This document shows, one piece after another, positions 14,146 to 25,440 of a stretch of 64,000 nucleotides of DNA; positions within the stretch are counted from its first letter, which is position 1; every line of letters begins with the position of its first letter. Origin of the DNA: Ptiloglossa arizonensis (Eukaryota > Arthropoda > Insecta > Hymenoptera > Colletidae); NCBI RefSeq assembly GCF_051014685.1, contig NC_135055.1, positions 1,612,001 through 1,676,000 on the forward strand. The letters run 5' to 3'. The notes under the pieces are model-generated. The model ran no database searches. It saw only the letters and a list, made by a program, of their open reading frames with translations, and was not told the DNA's origin. The position numbers and the translations under genes were made by a program.

Positions 14146-15288
14146 CGCCGCGTACCAGCGCGGGCCGTAGCGGTGGGGGACAAGATCGTCCACCACCACC
14201 TTCGGAGGCCGTGAGAGCCCCACGGGGGCCAGCAGCTTGGCTGCAACCAGCGCCAGCAGCCCGGCCGGCCGTTTGGCCACGTTGGTGGGGGCAGGAAGAG
14301 GGGCACCCTGGACCCAGACCCAGGCCAAAGGGAACAACGCAGGGTACCCACCGAAACCCATCACGCATTTCCCACCACCGACTCGTCCGGAAAACGTGCA
14401 CTAGAGAGCTTCCGGACCACAGCGCTCGCAATATCGAGTTCAGTCAAGTGAGTCGGTTCGATCGGGCATACCTTCCTCCGAAACAGTCCACCGGCCACTG
14501 ATACGCGGGCCACGAGTTCGACGAGGTGCGCGGGGGCCCCCCTCGGTTCTAACGATCGTACGGAGACGACGTCACGGTACAACGATAGTAATCCCGACCG
14601 TTTCTCGACGGATAAAGCCGGTTCGAGGTCGTAACAACGTGACCGATCTCCGGTGACCACTCGTTAATACCTAGATCGTCCGCTATGTAGGGCAAACACG
14701 TCGATCAGGGGGGAAAACGAGCTTCGATTACGTTCGAGAAAATCGCGAGGACCGTGTTGGTCGTCCCGTGATACGTGTTATTCGAACGATTCCCGTAAGA
14801 CACGAACGAGATATATAATCCCGGAATCTTGGGTGACCCAAGAGGCGCCGATCGGTTTACCGGTTCGTTCCCGCCGATCGTCGTCGATCTCGATAAGAGA
14901 GTGCACCTACTCTCGTCGTATCGTTTTTGGGGCTTCCGCGGGTGGCGTACAACTCCGACGCAGCCTACGACGGATCGCAACGGTGATAAGAGTGCGTGCA
15001 GGGGGGGTGTGTGATGCCCTGGTTATGGTTAAGCGTGAGTGAGGTCAGTGGCAAGAGGAGGAGAAGAAGGACCGGCAGGGGCAGCACGTCGTCCAAGTCG
15101 TCGTCGTCTGGGTCATCGTCGTTCTGTCAACCGGGGAGGAGGAGGATCGCCGGCGGCGGTGGTGGTGGCGAATACACGCTGGTACCGTCGACGTGCTCGA
15201 CGTGTTCGACGACGGTTGAGGCAACGCGCGCGAGGATCGCCGACCAGTGACCAGAGCGGGGTCGTCCTCGTGCAAGAGCCGCGTGATT
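14146..15288 (+). other. Presumed leader/promoter-proximal DNA of hh
   Basis: This is GC-rich DNA with CGTCGT-rich runs near 15,090-15,125. The hh frame is closed upstream by an in-frame TGA at 15,217. A GTGAGT donor-like site occurs at 15,035-15,040 after a short ATG frame (ATG at 15,014), so a spliced leader or upstream ORF is possible. The longer open frames here (for example 15,039-15,788 in another frame) are shadows produced by composition. Confidence 0.35.
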
Positions 15289-15672
15289 ATGGTGCACCAT
15301 CATCATCGTCGTCGCGGCCTCCAGGCGAGCCATCACTGCGTCCTCAGGAGGCGAGGCGCGACACCCTCGCTACTCCAGGTGTTGTTGCTTATACTCGGTC
15401 TTTGGCTACCGGTGCTGGACAACGGTGGCCTGGTACTCGCCTGCGGACCGGGCAGGGGCGGTGGACGCCGACCGATCCTCAGGAAGCTCACGCCGTTGGT
15501 GTTCAAGCAGCATGTGCCGAACGTCAGCGAGAACACGCTGCCGGCCAGCGGGCTCAGCGAGGGACGCGTGTCCAGGCACGACTCCAGGTTCCGGGACCTC
15601 GTGCCCAACTACAACGCCGATATCATCTTCAAGGACGAGGAGGGCACCGGCGCCGATCGTCTTATGACACAG
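15289..15672 (+). CDS. hh: hedgehog, first coding exon (5' partial gene: signal peptide and start of Hedge domain)
   Basis: Hedgehog is a secreted morphogen precursor that cleaves itself into a cholesterol-modified signalling fragment, which signals through Patched and Smoothened. The exon encodes 128 residues. A basic N-terminal stretch with a His run (residues 3-6) precedes a hydrophobic signal sequence (about 28-43, [16 protein letters not shown]). The family's N-terminal CGPGRG follows at 52-57, with Cys52 expected to be the palmitoylated residue of the mature protein. Next come [16 protein letters not shown] (67-82), [14 protein letters not shown] (101-114) and [14 protein letters not shown] (115-128). 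By family alignment, Glu117, Glu118 and Asp123 should be calcium ligands. I chose the ATG at 15,289 because it is the first after the in-frame TGA at 15,217. A GTG at 15,247 would add 14 residues but is unlikely in a eukaryote. The exon ends in phase 0 after LMTQ, the conserved position of the first hedgehog intron. The rest of the Hedge domain and the autoprocessing domain are not in this window. Confidence 0.96.
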
Positions 15673-15678
15673 GTGAAC
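15673..15678 (+). promoter_or_regulatory. hh: 5' splice donor of hh intron 1
   Basis: The sequence reads CAG then GTGAAC, an acceptable but not optimal donor. The position is supported mainly by protein homology, because hedgehog similarity stops exactly here: the next codons read VNR and then stop. It also matches the first intron position of hedgehog genes. The matching acceptor and exon 2 were not found in the following 48.3 kb. Confidence 0.9.
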
Positions 15679-15929
15679 CGATAACCAAATATTTCGAGCC
15701 TCCTTGGCTTCTTACTCTTTTTTTTTTTTACCATAGTCACGATCCAGGCTACCGTCACTTACTCGCGAGATTGTTCACGTGCAATTAGCGCGTTATCATT
15801 TCTTCAACAGTTGTAACGTAGAAGACGATTCGTTGTTCCATTCCAATTTCATCCGCGGACCATTTGTCACATTCCTCGAGAGTGGGTTCTCGTGGTTTCA
15901 GAGCGATATCGTTTCGTCGATTCTTGTAG

Positions 15930-16420
15930 TGTAGACCTTTACTGTTCCATTGTAACCTCGTCTACGGAGGATCTGTAAATCGTGGATTTTCGTGGATTCT
16001 GTTCTTCGTTACCATTTTTACCATAGACACGGTGTAGACCTTTACTGTTCCATTGTAACCTCATCTACGGAGGATCTGTCGTGGATTCTGTTCTTAGTTA
16101 CCATTTTTACCGTAGTCACGGTGCAGACCTCCTTCTTTACTATTCCATTGTAAACTCATCCGTGGAGGATCTGTCGTAAATTTTCGTGAATCCTGTTCGT
16201 TACCATTTCTACCATAGTCACGATGTAGACTTTCTTCTCAAGATCGTAATTTCGTCCATGGAGTATTTTCGCGGATTTTGTCTCCTCGACGTCCTTTTCA
16301 AAAGCTGCTCTCCAGAGAGAGTATTTTACCAGACGCAGCTCCTCGTTACCATTTCCTCAGCAGTCGCGGTGTAGAACTGTCTCGTTAATTCTTCCATAAT
16401 TTCGTCCACGGAGGATTCGT
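15930..16420. repeat. Tandem ~100-bp repeats near the start of hh intron 1
   Basis: Units carry GTTACCATTTTTACCATAG, then CACGGTGTAGACCTTTACTG, then CCATTGTAACCTCATCTACG and GAGGATCTGTCGTGG. The best copies begin near 15,930, 16,030 and 16,130, with increasingly degenerate copies to about 16,420 and a partial one near 15,830. The sequence is non-coding. Confidence 0.75.
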
Positions 16421-18654
16421 CATTGCTCGCGGGGGTGTTTTGGCGCAATGTCCGACCTAAGAGATAAAAACGGTCGTCCTTGAAGTCATTGGTGAATCAT
16501 CGCGATATTTCACCGACCTGGTGTCCGGGTATCGTGATCTCTCACGATCTCTCGATCCTAAGAGTCGAGCGTCTCGGAACACGATTTCGCGTAGCGGTAA
16601 GGAACGCGAGCAAAGAATGCTAGAAAGAGTGCAGTCAGTGACCTTTACATCCGATTCCGATAATAGTAGCGGTGATTCACGCGCGAACAATATACCCAGA
16701 ACCATCAGGTTTGTGTACACGCGTAACGCGCGCCGGGATCGAACGTTTCTACGTCACGAAGTTTGGTTACTCTGCGGAGTGATACACGGCGGGTTTTATT
16801 CGAGGAAGTACACCGTGCAACGAGTTCCAATCGGAGTACAGGGGATCTCGATTCGGTTTATCGCGTAACACGATTGTTACGGCTAAGTCGTTGATTGACT
16901 CGTGTCGATAAGAAAGCGAATTTCATGACTCGTTTAATACCGTTGCGCAATACCGTGTTCGCTTCGTATAGAGTCTTACGTTAGCCACGAGCCATTCATC
17001 GACGGTATACCTCGATAAAAATCAACGACCGTAGAAATGTCGGGCGAGATTCATTGACAGAGACCGGCTCTTAGCTTTTAAATAGACATCGTGTTTGTTG
17101 TTCCAACGTGGTAGATATTACACGCTGATTGTTGCTTTTACGTGGTTTTAGATCGATTCCACGGTTCGCCAGTTTCTCTTCACGATACTTCCGATGTTAG
17201 AACGAGCACGAGTGGGGTGATACACGGGATTCTCGATTCCGAGGAGATTGATTGCGTTTCGCGTTTAAAGTACAGCCTGACGGGCGCGTTAACCGCGGCG
17301 ACGCGTGTTATTGCTTCAACGCATGTCACTGTGCTCCGCGGCCGTATGACAAATTAGCTACTGCATGTCGTTAAACGTCGTCGGATGATTCACGCGAAAT
17401 ACTATCCGCCCGATAAGAGGCCCCGATCGCTCCTGAATACGTTTCGCGTGCGCAGGGCCGACACTTGAAACCCGAACAGGTCGTAGGATTTCTCGGGAAA
17501 CTGTCGCGGTCTGTCTATCTTATCCGTTCGACGTTGATCGTCAATGACGATGCAGAAACGATCGAAGAATTTTTTCAATTCGTTGTCGAGCGATTTTGCG
17601 CGAAAACCACCCGCGTGTCCTCATAACGAGGAGGATCGTTGTTCGTGGTTCTCGCGATTCGACTCGGGGGCAGAGTGTTTTTTTTTTTTTCAAGTAAATT
17701 TTAAAGAATCTGGTGTACGTAATCGATAATTTGTTGCAAAGTGGAGCTTGAATGGTGTCGTCGAGAGATATCGTTGTACGCGGTTCTCGCGTTTCGATTT
17801 AGGATAGTAGAAGGATTTTGTTTTTTAAATATGTTTCACAGGATGTAATTGATAATTATGGTTGAGTTTACCACTTTGTGAACGGAATATTGTTAGGTGT
17901 ATGGCGACAATGCTGTTGTGAGATCGAATCTCGATTCGCGATGAAATTTATGAAGTTTAGCGTCAATTTGTGAGAGATTGATCAAACCTAACATTAGTTC
18001 GAGATAGAACTGGTCAAAGTTAATTTTAATTTATAGTAGAATTAATTAAACTTAATCTTAATTTGTGATAGAATCGAGTAATGTATTATTTTGGCTCTGT
18101 TGCGATCTATCAGTTAGTTGCACGTGCGATAGTATTTCTGACTATTCGCAGTAGAATAATTTGTTCCTTATTTCTTCGTTAGAAGAATAATCGCAATTTT
18201 AAAAAATAATTCACCTTTTTGAATCATTTTTCCGTTATTGTTACGAGATTTCAGGGTATGTGTAGAGACTCGTGTGGTACATGCTGATTCTATTTCGTCG
18301 TTGTCAGTATTACGTTAACACACGATGACTGGCCACGTCACTCGCACTTGAGTGACTCAGCCACGGAGCTAAAACACGAACCCTTAAGGTGAGATGTGAA
18401 ATAAAATAAATACAGCTAGGATCCGTGAATTTCAACGAGCTTAAAGTGGTACATACCCGTGTCGAGTTATAGAGTTTTCAATTTACAGAGGACTGAGTTT
18501 CGTCTCAGTGAGAAATTTCTCGAATGTTGATCTAGCGATCAACGGGTTAAAAATTTAGATTCGTGAAAACAAAAGTTCTAAAGCAAAATATATAAATACT
18601 ATTCAATCAGTATCAGTTTCAATTTTTCCATTGATTCTACAACAGAAAGTAGAG
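16421..18654. other. Presumed hh intron 1, no gene seen
   Basis: Mixed-composition DNA becoming AT-rich after 17,700. The 115-codon open frame at 16,521-16,868 starts at GTG, not ATG, and has no recognised domain. No transposon ends detected. Confidence 0.4.
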
Positions 18655-18885
18655 ACCATTCGAATATTTCGTAGGTATATTCGAGTAATCGAGTATCCCA
18701 ACATCGTAATTCAAATATTCTTATTCGAATGCTACGACTAATCAGAGTATTCAATCGATGCGCCAAATACTCGAACAATATTTGTCTAAAATTCCATCGG
18801 TAAGAGTTAGTGTTCGGGGTACTCTTGTTAGAACTTTTCGAATATTTCGTAAGTATTCGAATCCTACGAAGAAACCGACTTGTTC
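18655..18885. repeat. ATTCGAATA minisatellite cluster (third)
   Basis: Motifs such as CATTCGAATATTTCGTAGG and TATTCGAGTAATCGAGTA recur here, with AATATTTCGTAAGTATTCGA near 18,840 duplicating the first block. It belongs to the same loose family as the clusters at about 7, 10, 24 and 62 kb. Confidence 0.6.
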
Positions 18886-19610
18886 CGCAACGTTCGTTCG
18901 AAATTCCCCAAATAACCGAACGTACCAAATCTTCTTAGCAAAAGAGAAAACTCGCGTAATATCCTCCTGGTACTCGTAAATCGAAAAATTGCACAGGTTT
19001 CGTGGCCCGCTCCGCGGCCTCCATTTTGGAGCGCGCCAGAAGAGCTCCACCAATCGCTCTCGACGGGCAAATCGAGGGATTAGGAGGCAAGGAGGAATAA
19101 AAAGGAATGGAAAACAGTGATCTTCTGTTGTCGCCACCTGTACCGGTCTATAGTCGTTCAGGGTACTCCTCGATGTTTATTCCCTGTCCATAGAGCGTCC
19201 ATTAGTGCTTTATTCATGCAGTTTTTATCGGTGTTTGCCTTCCACTTGGCGCCTCCGCGATGCGTGAAACGATTCTCCTAACTCCGGGCCCGTTGTATTC
19301 CAATTTGTAAGTCCCACGTTCGTGGGACGCGGCGAACAAAGGGGCTGCGCGCGGCGCCGGTTTCCGCTCGTAAACCATCCCCGGTGAAGGATCGCCAGCC
19401 GGCGCGGCGGGTATCCCTCCGTTGGGCCGCGTGTTTACTCGCGTTTCGCAAAACCTGGTGGTAGGGGCAGGGAGGGCCCACTTTTATCGATACACGTGGC
19501 CCCATAGATGAACGTTGAACCGGCGCCGATTCTCTATCGTCCCCGTTGATGGGTTTCGCTCGTTCAAATATTGTTCCAAGATCTGCCCGTTTAAGATAAA
19601 GGTGTCGTCT
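18886..19610. other. CpG-rich island in presumed intron 1
   Basis: About 18,990-19,550 is markedly CpG-rich and GC-rich relative to the DNA on either side, with no recognisable exon. It is a candidate regulatory element by composition only. Confidence 0.35.
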
Positions 19611-19965
19611 TTTCGCGGTTATCCAATGGACGAGCTTGATTATTGCACCAAGTTACTTCAGTCTTCCACGAAGAAAGTATTTCTGAGCTAACTGTCGCGC
19701 TAGATTCGCAAAATTAAATCTTCACGGATGTAGGAAAATAAATCGCGAGCTTTCGCGGTTATCCAATGGGCGAGCTTGATTATTGCACCAAGTTTTTTCA
19801 ATCTTCCACGAAGAAAGTATTACTGAGCTAACTGTTGCGCTAGATTTGCAAAATTAAATATTGACGGATGTAGGAAAATAAATCGCGAGCTTTCGCGGTT
19901 ATTCAATGGGCATGTTCATTTATGGCACCAAGTTCCTTCAGTCTTCCGTAGAAAGTAAAAATTAA
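19611..19965. repeat. 140-bp tandem repeat, 2.5 copies
   Basis: TTTCGCGGTTATCCAATGG begins copies at 19,611, 19,751 and 19,891, an exact period of 140 bp. Copies 1 and 2 are nearly identical through to AATAAATCGCGAGC. The third copy is shortened and lacks part of the middle. No coding potential. Confidence 0.9.
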
Positions 19966-20049
19966 ATCAGTATGAACGAGTGGGAGTCATTAGGGTGTAA
20001 TTAATGGAAATATTGAGAGATTTCGTAAGTCTTTCCAGGTGTCGGGTGT

Positions 20050-20475
20050 TACCCTGTGTAATCGTTAAATGTTACTGATTACAGTTGTAATCGATAAGTG
20101 TGATTGCCATTAATTACATTTACAATTACGGTTCAAAGATTTTGAATGTTCAAAAATGCAGTATTATTAACAGTTACTATTACAAATCCAATTATTAATT
20201 CCATTAGAAAATTACCCTGTGTAATCGTTAAGTGTTACCGATTGCAATTGCAATCGATAAATGTAATCCCTATTAACAACGCTTACAATTACGGTTCAAA
20301 GATTTCGAGTGTTCAAAAATGTAGTATTATTAACCGTTACAATGATAAACCCAATTGTTAATTCCATGAGAAAATTACCCACCGTAATCGTTAAGTGTTA
20401 CCGATTGCAATTGCAATCGATAAATGTAATCCTTATTAACTGCGTTTACAATTGCATTTCAAAAATTTCAAGTTC
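20050..20475. repeat. 163-bp tandem repeat, ~2.5 copies
   Basis: The block GTTCAAAAATGCAGTATTAT recurs 163 bp downstream, with the shared tail CGTTAAGTGTTACCGATTGC. A partial copy precedes the first and a truncated one follows the last. Short Ile/Asn-rich open frames at 20,146-20,500 are the repeat translated. Confidence 0.88.
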
Positions 20476-21879
20476 AAGATCAAAAGGGAAGTACGGTTAA
20501 GCTTAAGTTCGTTAATTTTTATCGAATAAATTTCGATAGCTGGGGTAAAAATGTTTCCAAGTGTCCTATCGCTGGTAATGGATCAACGTTGATTACGAAA
20601 CTGAAAGTGGTCGGGGAAAATAGAATGGAACGAGTTGTAATTTACGAGCCGAGACGCGGTTTTAGCTCGCTGGACGTATCGATCGGCTTCGGCTGGTGTG
20701 TTCGCTTGTTGTGGCGCGTCGTCCAGGCGTCGATGTCTCCCGAGCGGAGGGATCCGTCGCTGACTTGCCGGCGCGCTCGTTAACGCCGTGTTTTGCGAGC
20801 ATGAATCTCGTGTCAGACGAGAGTACGGTTCATCCGCGCGATCGTAAAGCGACGGTACCCCTCGGCCAATTAGCGGGGAGCTCGGTCACAAATTTAAGCG
20901 CAACGAGTAGCGCAACGTTTTTGCAACTTTCGCAAAAACATCCTCGGCGAACGGTCGTCGAGCGCAAACGACGCGCAGCTCTGGAAATCGGACGCGTTTA
21001 GATGAGTACTCCCGTTGATTTACGATCGATTCATCGCGGAAAATTCATTGTTATCGAGAGCAGAAGATTCAGAGAGCACGTGCGACGATTACTCGCTAAG
21101 AGTTGAGAAATAACAATTAATTCGTGTCGGTGATTATTGTTTCAATTAAATTTCGTATACAGCGCGAACGCAGTCTCGTGTATCGATAATTGCACCCCTG
21201 AGATACTCATTAGAGGAATTAACAAGGGTTAGTTGGAATCCTTCGGAGTAGGATAATGCAGAAATACGATTATGGAATTACGGGGTAGTGCTTCGAATAG
21301 GATTGTTGGGTAATGGCAATTCGTGTGTTTCGTATGAAATTGGTATTAGAGACATAGGGTCGTGAATATATACGGATCACATTATCGAGTAATGTTGAGA
21401 AAATTGAGAAGATGAAATTAAATCGACGTTATTTTTATAAACGGGATTTCGACTTTTTCAGACTGGAAAATTGTATCGGTGTAAACTCCTTATATCTATG
21501 CAAAGTATTCAATTTATACGTTTTAATCTTTAAATGCGTACGGTTAAAGAGCTCTGAAACATAATTATTTTTCGTTTATATAGATCTTGTTCGAAGACTT
21601 TTCTTGCACTTCTATTAGATATTTTCGTCAATTTTAATTTAGGTTCCAGACAATGTTTAATATTCAAAGTATAGTATTTTCAATTTTTCAAATTCCACCT
21701 CTTCTCAGGTTAATGCCATTAAAACTCGAGGCTTCGCGAAAAAGTAAAACAGAGATCGACGTATTTAAATATTCGAACTAGAGTACGATACAAAGTCCTA
21801 TAATATTGTCAATCATTTGAATTTCACTGGGAGCTTAAGACTGGAAACATTAATCTCAAAGTGTCTTTGATATTGAATA
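20476..21879. other. Presumed intron 1; small CpG-rich patch then AT-rich DNA
   Basis: 20,590-21,010 is CpG-rich and carries an unrecognised 101-codon open frame. The rest is AT-rich. No exon, RNA gene or element end identified. Confidence 0.35.
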
Positions 21880-22110
21880 TTCTCAGAATATTTTTATATA
21901 TAAGAATTTATAAATATTCTTATATATAAGAATATATAAGAGAGTATATAAATATTCTTATATACAAATATTCAAATATTATAGAATATATAAATATTCT
22001 CATATATAAGGGAATACATAAGAATATAAAAATATTCGAAAATATTCGGTATATTAAGAGGTTTATTCCGAATATTTTTCGGAAATATTCCGAATATTTT
22101 TTAATTATTA
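21880..22110. repeat. Palindromic AT repeat (ATATAAGAATAT type)
   Basis: Repeated, overlapping palindromes of the form AATATTCTTATATATAAG and, toward 22,020-22,105, AATATTCGGAATATTTTTC. It can form hairpins on either strand. Low-complexity AT repeat with no coding sense. Confidence 0.7.
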
Positions 22111-24204
22111 TAATACAGCGAGAGGATCAAAGTAATCACAGGAGCATTCAGTCGTGTCTGTTGCAATAGCTTAATTAAACGAACAATGTATTGCAAGGAC
22201 GAGATGGGTCGAGAAAGACACAAGGAACTTGCCAGAATTTAAGAAAACGTAACGAAAGAAATCGGCTTTCTTAAATTCTCGAACTAGGCAAACCTCTCGA
22301 GTGATATCAAAGACGTCGTTGAAAACATCCCGCAAGAAACCAGCACCGGTAGCAAATTGCCCCCAGCTCCTCAGGTTTGGTATTTTCGTCCTCTTCTCCA
22401 TCGTGCTGCTGTCCTCGTAATCGCGGCACGAGTAGCGCAGGTCGCGCGGAATAAATAGGGGAAAAAGCGCGTACCGCGCGCCAGCTCTAAGTGATTGTGG
22501 GTAGGTTTATGGCGGCCATAACCGGTGTTTGGTTTGGCGCGTTAAAGCTCCCCCAATTACGGCAAATAAACCTAATGGCTGTGCTTCTCGTTCTTCCACC
22601 CCCTCTCCATCTCGTTCTCTCTACCACGACGACGAAACCCCCCCGCGCTCGCGGAAACTCGAAAAAACGTAATTCTCGATATCGATCGATCTGTCGTCGA
22701 AATCGATCTTCCCCGTTGCTCGTTTTTTACCGTGAGAAAGTTCACCCGTGGATCCCCGGAGTGATGAATGAAACGATCGCGCTCGGACGATCAATCAGAA
22801 TTCAATATACACGGCGTCATCTATCAATTATATCCATCTGTTGTACCATAACGAGTTAATTGTCCGTAATTAAGATTTACTCCCGATTGGCGCGTGACGG
22901 AGGCGTCGGATGAGCGATCAACGCTGACCGAAAATATCGGTTCAGTGTATTCGAGCGCGTGTATTAACCGAAAATATCGGTTCAGTGTATTCGAAACGTC
23001 TTTCGATTGTGTTTGTGAAATTTACAAAAATGACACGCACCGATGTGAATCGATACGTCAGTTTAGCGAACACGAATGTAGGTCTTTCAATTGGGTTTTT
23101 GCAAACGTTAAGTGACAGAATTAAGAGATTTTGCAAAATGGTACTTATTTACGATATGGCTCGAGCAGTGAGTAAGGAGAGAGACTTTGGGTGACTAATA
23201 AACTTCGTAGACATTCATCGACAGATACGTTCGTATCTGTGCGTAGACTTCCTCGTGTTCTAAACGTTTATTTAGGTCTTGGATATTTACCCAAAATATC
23301 AAAATATTTATGATTTGTTTGGTATAACAAAACATCGAAGCAATAAAATAAGATATTACACGTACACGAGATGTTGGAAATTTGCAAGAAAATACTTTAA
23401 GGTTTATACTTACGTGGATTTCAATATGGTGGATAGATATAGCGAAAGTCTTGATCTTTGTTGATAAAACTCTTGAATTTTAATATTTCAAATTCATTTT
23501 CTATTGAAGAAAATTCTCCGTTTCGTTTTAAAACCGATTGGTTTTCGATCAATGACGTCGTTATTTTCTCCAATCTGAGCCTCGTAATTCGTAAACTGTA
23601 CGAATAGCGTTCGTTTAGGGGTGCGGAGCTACAGAGCTGTGAACTTCTTTATTCGTACGCTACCGTTGCTCAATAACGTTATTTTTCCGAATTTTCCGTT
23701 AATTGTTTAGTCTCGTATAAATGACACAATTTCCATAGAAAGCCTTGCGACATAGTACTCCTTCGTAGCGCTCGAGGCGTCCTGCCCGATGACTACTCCC
23801 TTCGAACGACTGCCTGAGGAAAAGAACAGCTCCTTCATTTCCATTGAATAGTCTTCAGCCCGTGACACGTCGCGCTTCAACAGTTGTAATCGAGCGGCTC
23901 GATGACCGAGACGATCGCAACGAGATAAGGAATAGCGCACGGGGGCAGATCGAGGTTGCAGCCGGTCGCAGTGACTTACAACGGGTGTCCGATGACGGGC
24001 AATGACCAACCGGATAACCCGATAAGCGCACGTGGCGCCACGTGATACGTTTCTGACCCCGCAGAATTAACCGGCAATCGCGTCGTCGACGGCGTTATCA
24101 TTTCCGTCGACGTATCTGGAAACAATAGAAGCAAAGTCAAGGTAAACGACGTGGGGAATCCGAAACGCGAGTAGTTGCTTTGTCGATGATTGCACGTAGG
24201 GCTG
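22111..24204. other. Presumed intron 1 with a conserved-looking GC patch at 22.4-22.8 kb
   Basis: 22,440-22,840 is CpG-rich and contains the inverted-repeat motif TTATGGCGGCCATAA (about 22,508-22,522), two facing PHO-like GCCAT sites. The ATG inside it opens an unrecognised frame of about 116 codons. The rest is AT-rich with no gene seen. Confidence 0.35.
22925..22996. repeat. Duplicated palindromic element (direct repeat at ~40-bp spacing)
   Basis: The sequence ACCGAAAATATCGGTTCAGT, continuing GTATTCGA, occurs twice, near 22,928 and 22,968, separated by CGCGTGTATTA. Its core ACCGAAAATATCGGT is an imperfect dyad, so each copy is a potential dimer-binding site. Confidence 0.8.
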
Positions 24205-24575
24205 CACAACTAGGTGGTCGTCAAATACTAGGTACTCGAATATTCGACCACTTCGGTAATTTAAGTATTAAACGAATTTAATTCGAATACCATTTGAATA
24301 TCATTTGAACACTTTAGTATTTCGATATTATTTGAATGTCTTTCAATTGACTATTGACTATTCGAATAATATTCAAGTAGTTTTTCATTGTTCGACTATT
24401 CGAATACGGGTTGACCATTTGATTATTCGAATAGCATTCGAATACAAGTTGAACATTTGACTATTATAATAGCATTCGAATACAAATTGAATATTTAACT
24501 GTTCGAATAGCATTCGAATACGAGTTGAACATTTGACTATTCGAATAGCATTTGAATATAAAAATCAAGTCTTTG
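24205..24575. repeat. ATTCGAATA minisatellite cluster (fourth)
   Basis: Units resembling GACTATTCGAATAGCATTCG followed by AATACAAGTTGAACATTT repeat at about 55-60 bp between 24,350 and 24,560, preceded by more degenerate motifs from 24,205. No coding potential. Confidence 0.78.
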
Positions 24576-24649
24576 AAAATATTTGAAATAAGAATTTTAA
24601 TAATATTCATTCAATTTCTTGAAAGAAAAATTGAAGTAAAACTTTTTGC

Positions 24650-24930
24650 ACGATACATACATTTTTTAAGTATATTTCTCGCGTTTTTTTCTATATTTTA
24701 TTTACGACTCGTTGATATTAGGTTCGCGTAATTACTTTATTTAAATGAAATATCTCTCACGATAATTCGACCGATTATTTGATCATCATTTTTAAATAGG
24801 AGCTAATTGCGCAAAGATTATGCGGTAGATACATATATTTTTTAACGTGCTCCTCGCGTTTTTTTTTTTTTTATATTTTATTTACGTCTCGTTGATATTA
24901 GATTTACGTAACTGCTTTATTTATATACCT
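24650..24930. repeat. Tandem duplication, 176-bp period
   Basis: GATACATACATTTTTTAAG with the following CTCGCGTTTTTTT and TATTTTATTTACG (from 24,652) recurs with few differences from 24,828, including the shared CTCGTTGATATTAG. No open frame. Confidence 0.85.
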
Positions 24931-24959
24931 ACTACTGGTTTTTTTCTAGGCATAATATA

Positions 24960-25440
24960 GTCTTATCAGCAGCTCTTTTTATATCTGATGATGACCTGGT
25001 TAATGGTCGAAAGCGTTTACATCCGTATTGCGCAAACACGTTCTATTTGGAGATGAAGATTAAACGTTTGCTTAAATTGCCAAGAAAAAAACCTTCATTC
25101 AAGTTCCTTGAATTTTTTGTTCTTCAATACTTATTTGTATTTAATATTCGAAAAGTCAAATACTCAATTTTTTGCTACCTTCTATCATCCTCGAATAATG
25201 TCTAGCTCACCAGGGGTTTGTGAAATACAGAAGTTTCTTATCTACCATGAGTATCTATAATTATAGAAAAACAACGTTTTACGAGGATCCCCGAAAAAAC
25301 GTCTCGAGGAACGCATCACGATTAAAAAAAGTGCTTTTTAAAATATTTCCTCGAATTTCACAAACTAAAATTTTTTGCCACTTTTACGACCCATCAAAAA
25401 ATGTCTGGCATACCAGGGGATTGAGAACTCATGTTTTATA
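24960..25440. other. Possible degraded transposable-element fragment
   Basis: CTGATGATGACCTGGTTAAT followed by GGTCGAAAGCG (about 24,987-25,016) resembles the 'GATGATGG...GGTCGAAACG' signature seen near the ends of several insect retroelement families. Downstream, AATGTCTAGCTCACCAGGGG (about 25,197) and a variant, AATGTCTGGCATACCAGGGG (about 25,400), form a loose direct repeat. No reverse transcriptase or integrase reading frame is present, so the family cannot be named. Confidence 0.25.

Noticed and set aside
15039..15788. 249-codon frame overlapping hh exon 1
   Set aside because: It is in a different frame from the hedgehog similarity, is Arg/Gly-rich and passes through the hh splice donor; it is a shadow.
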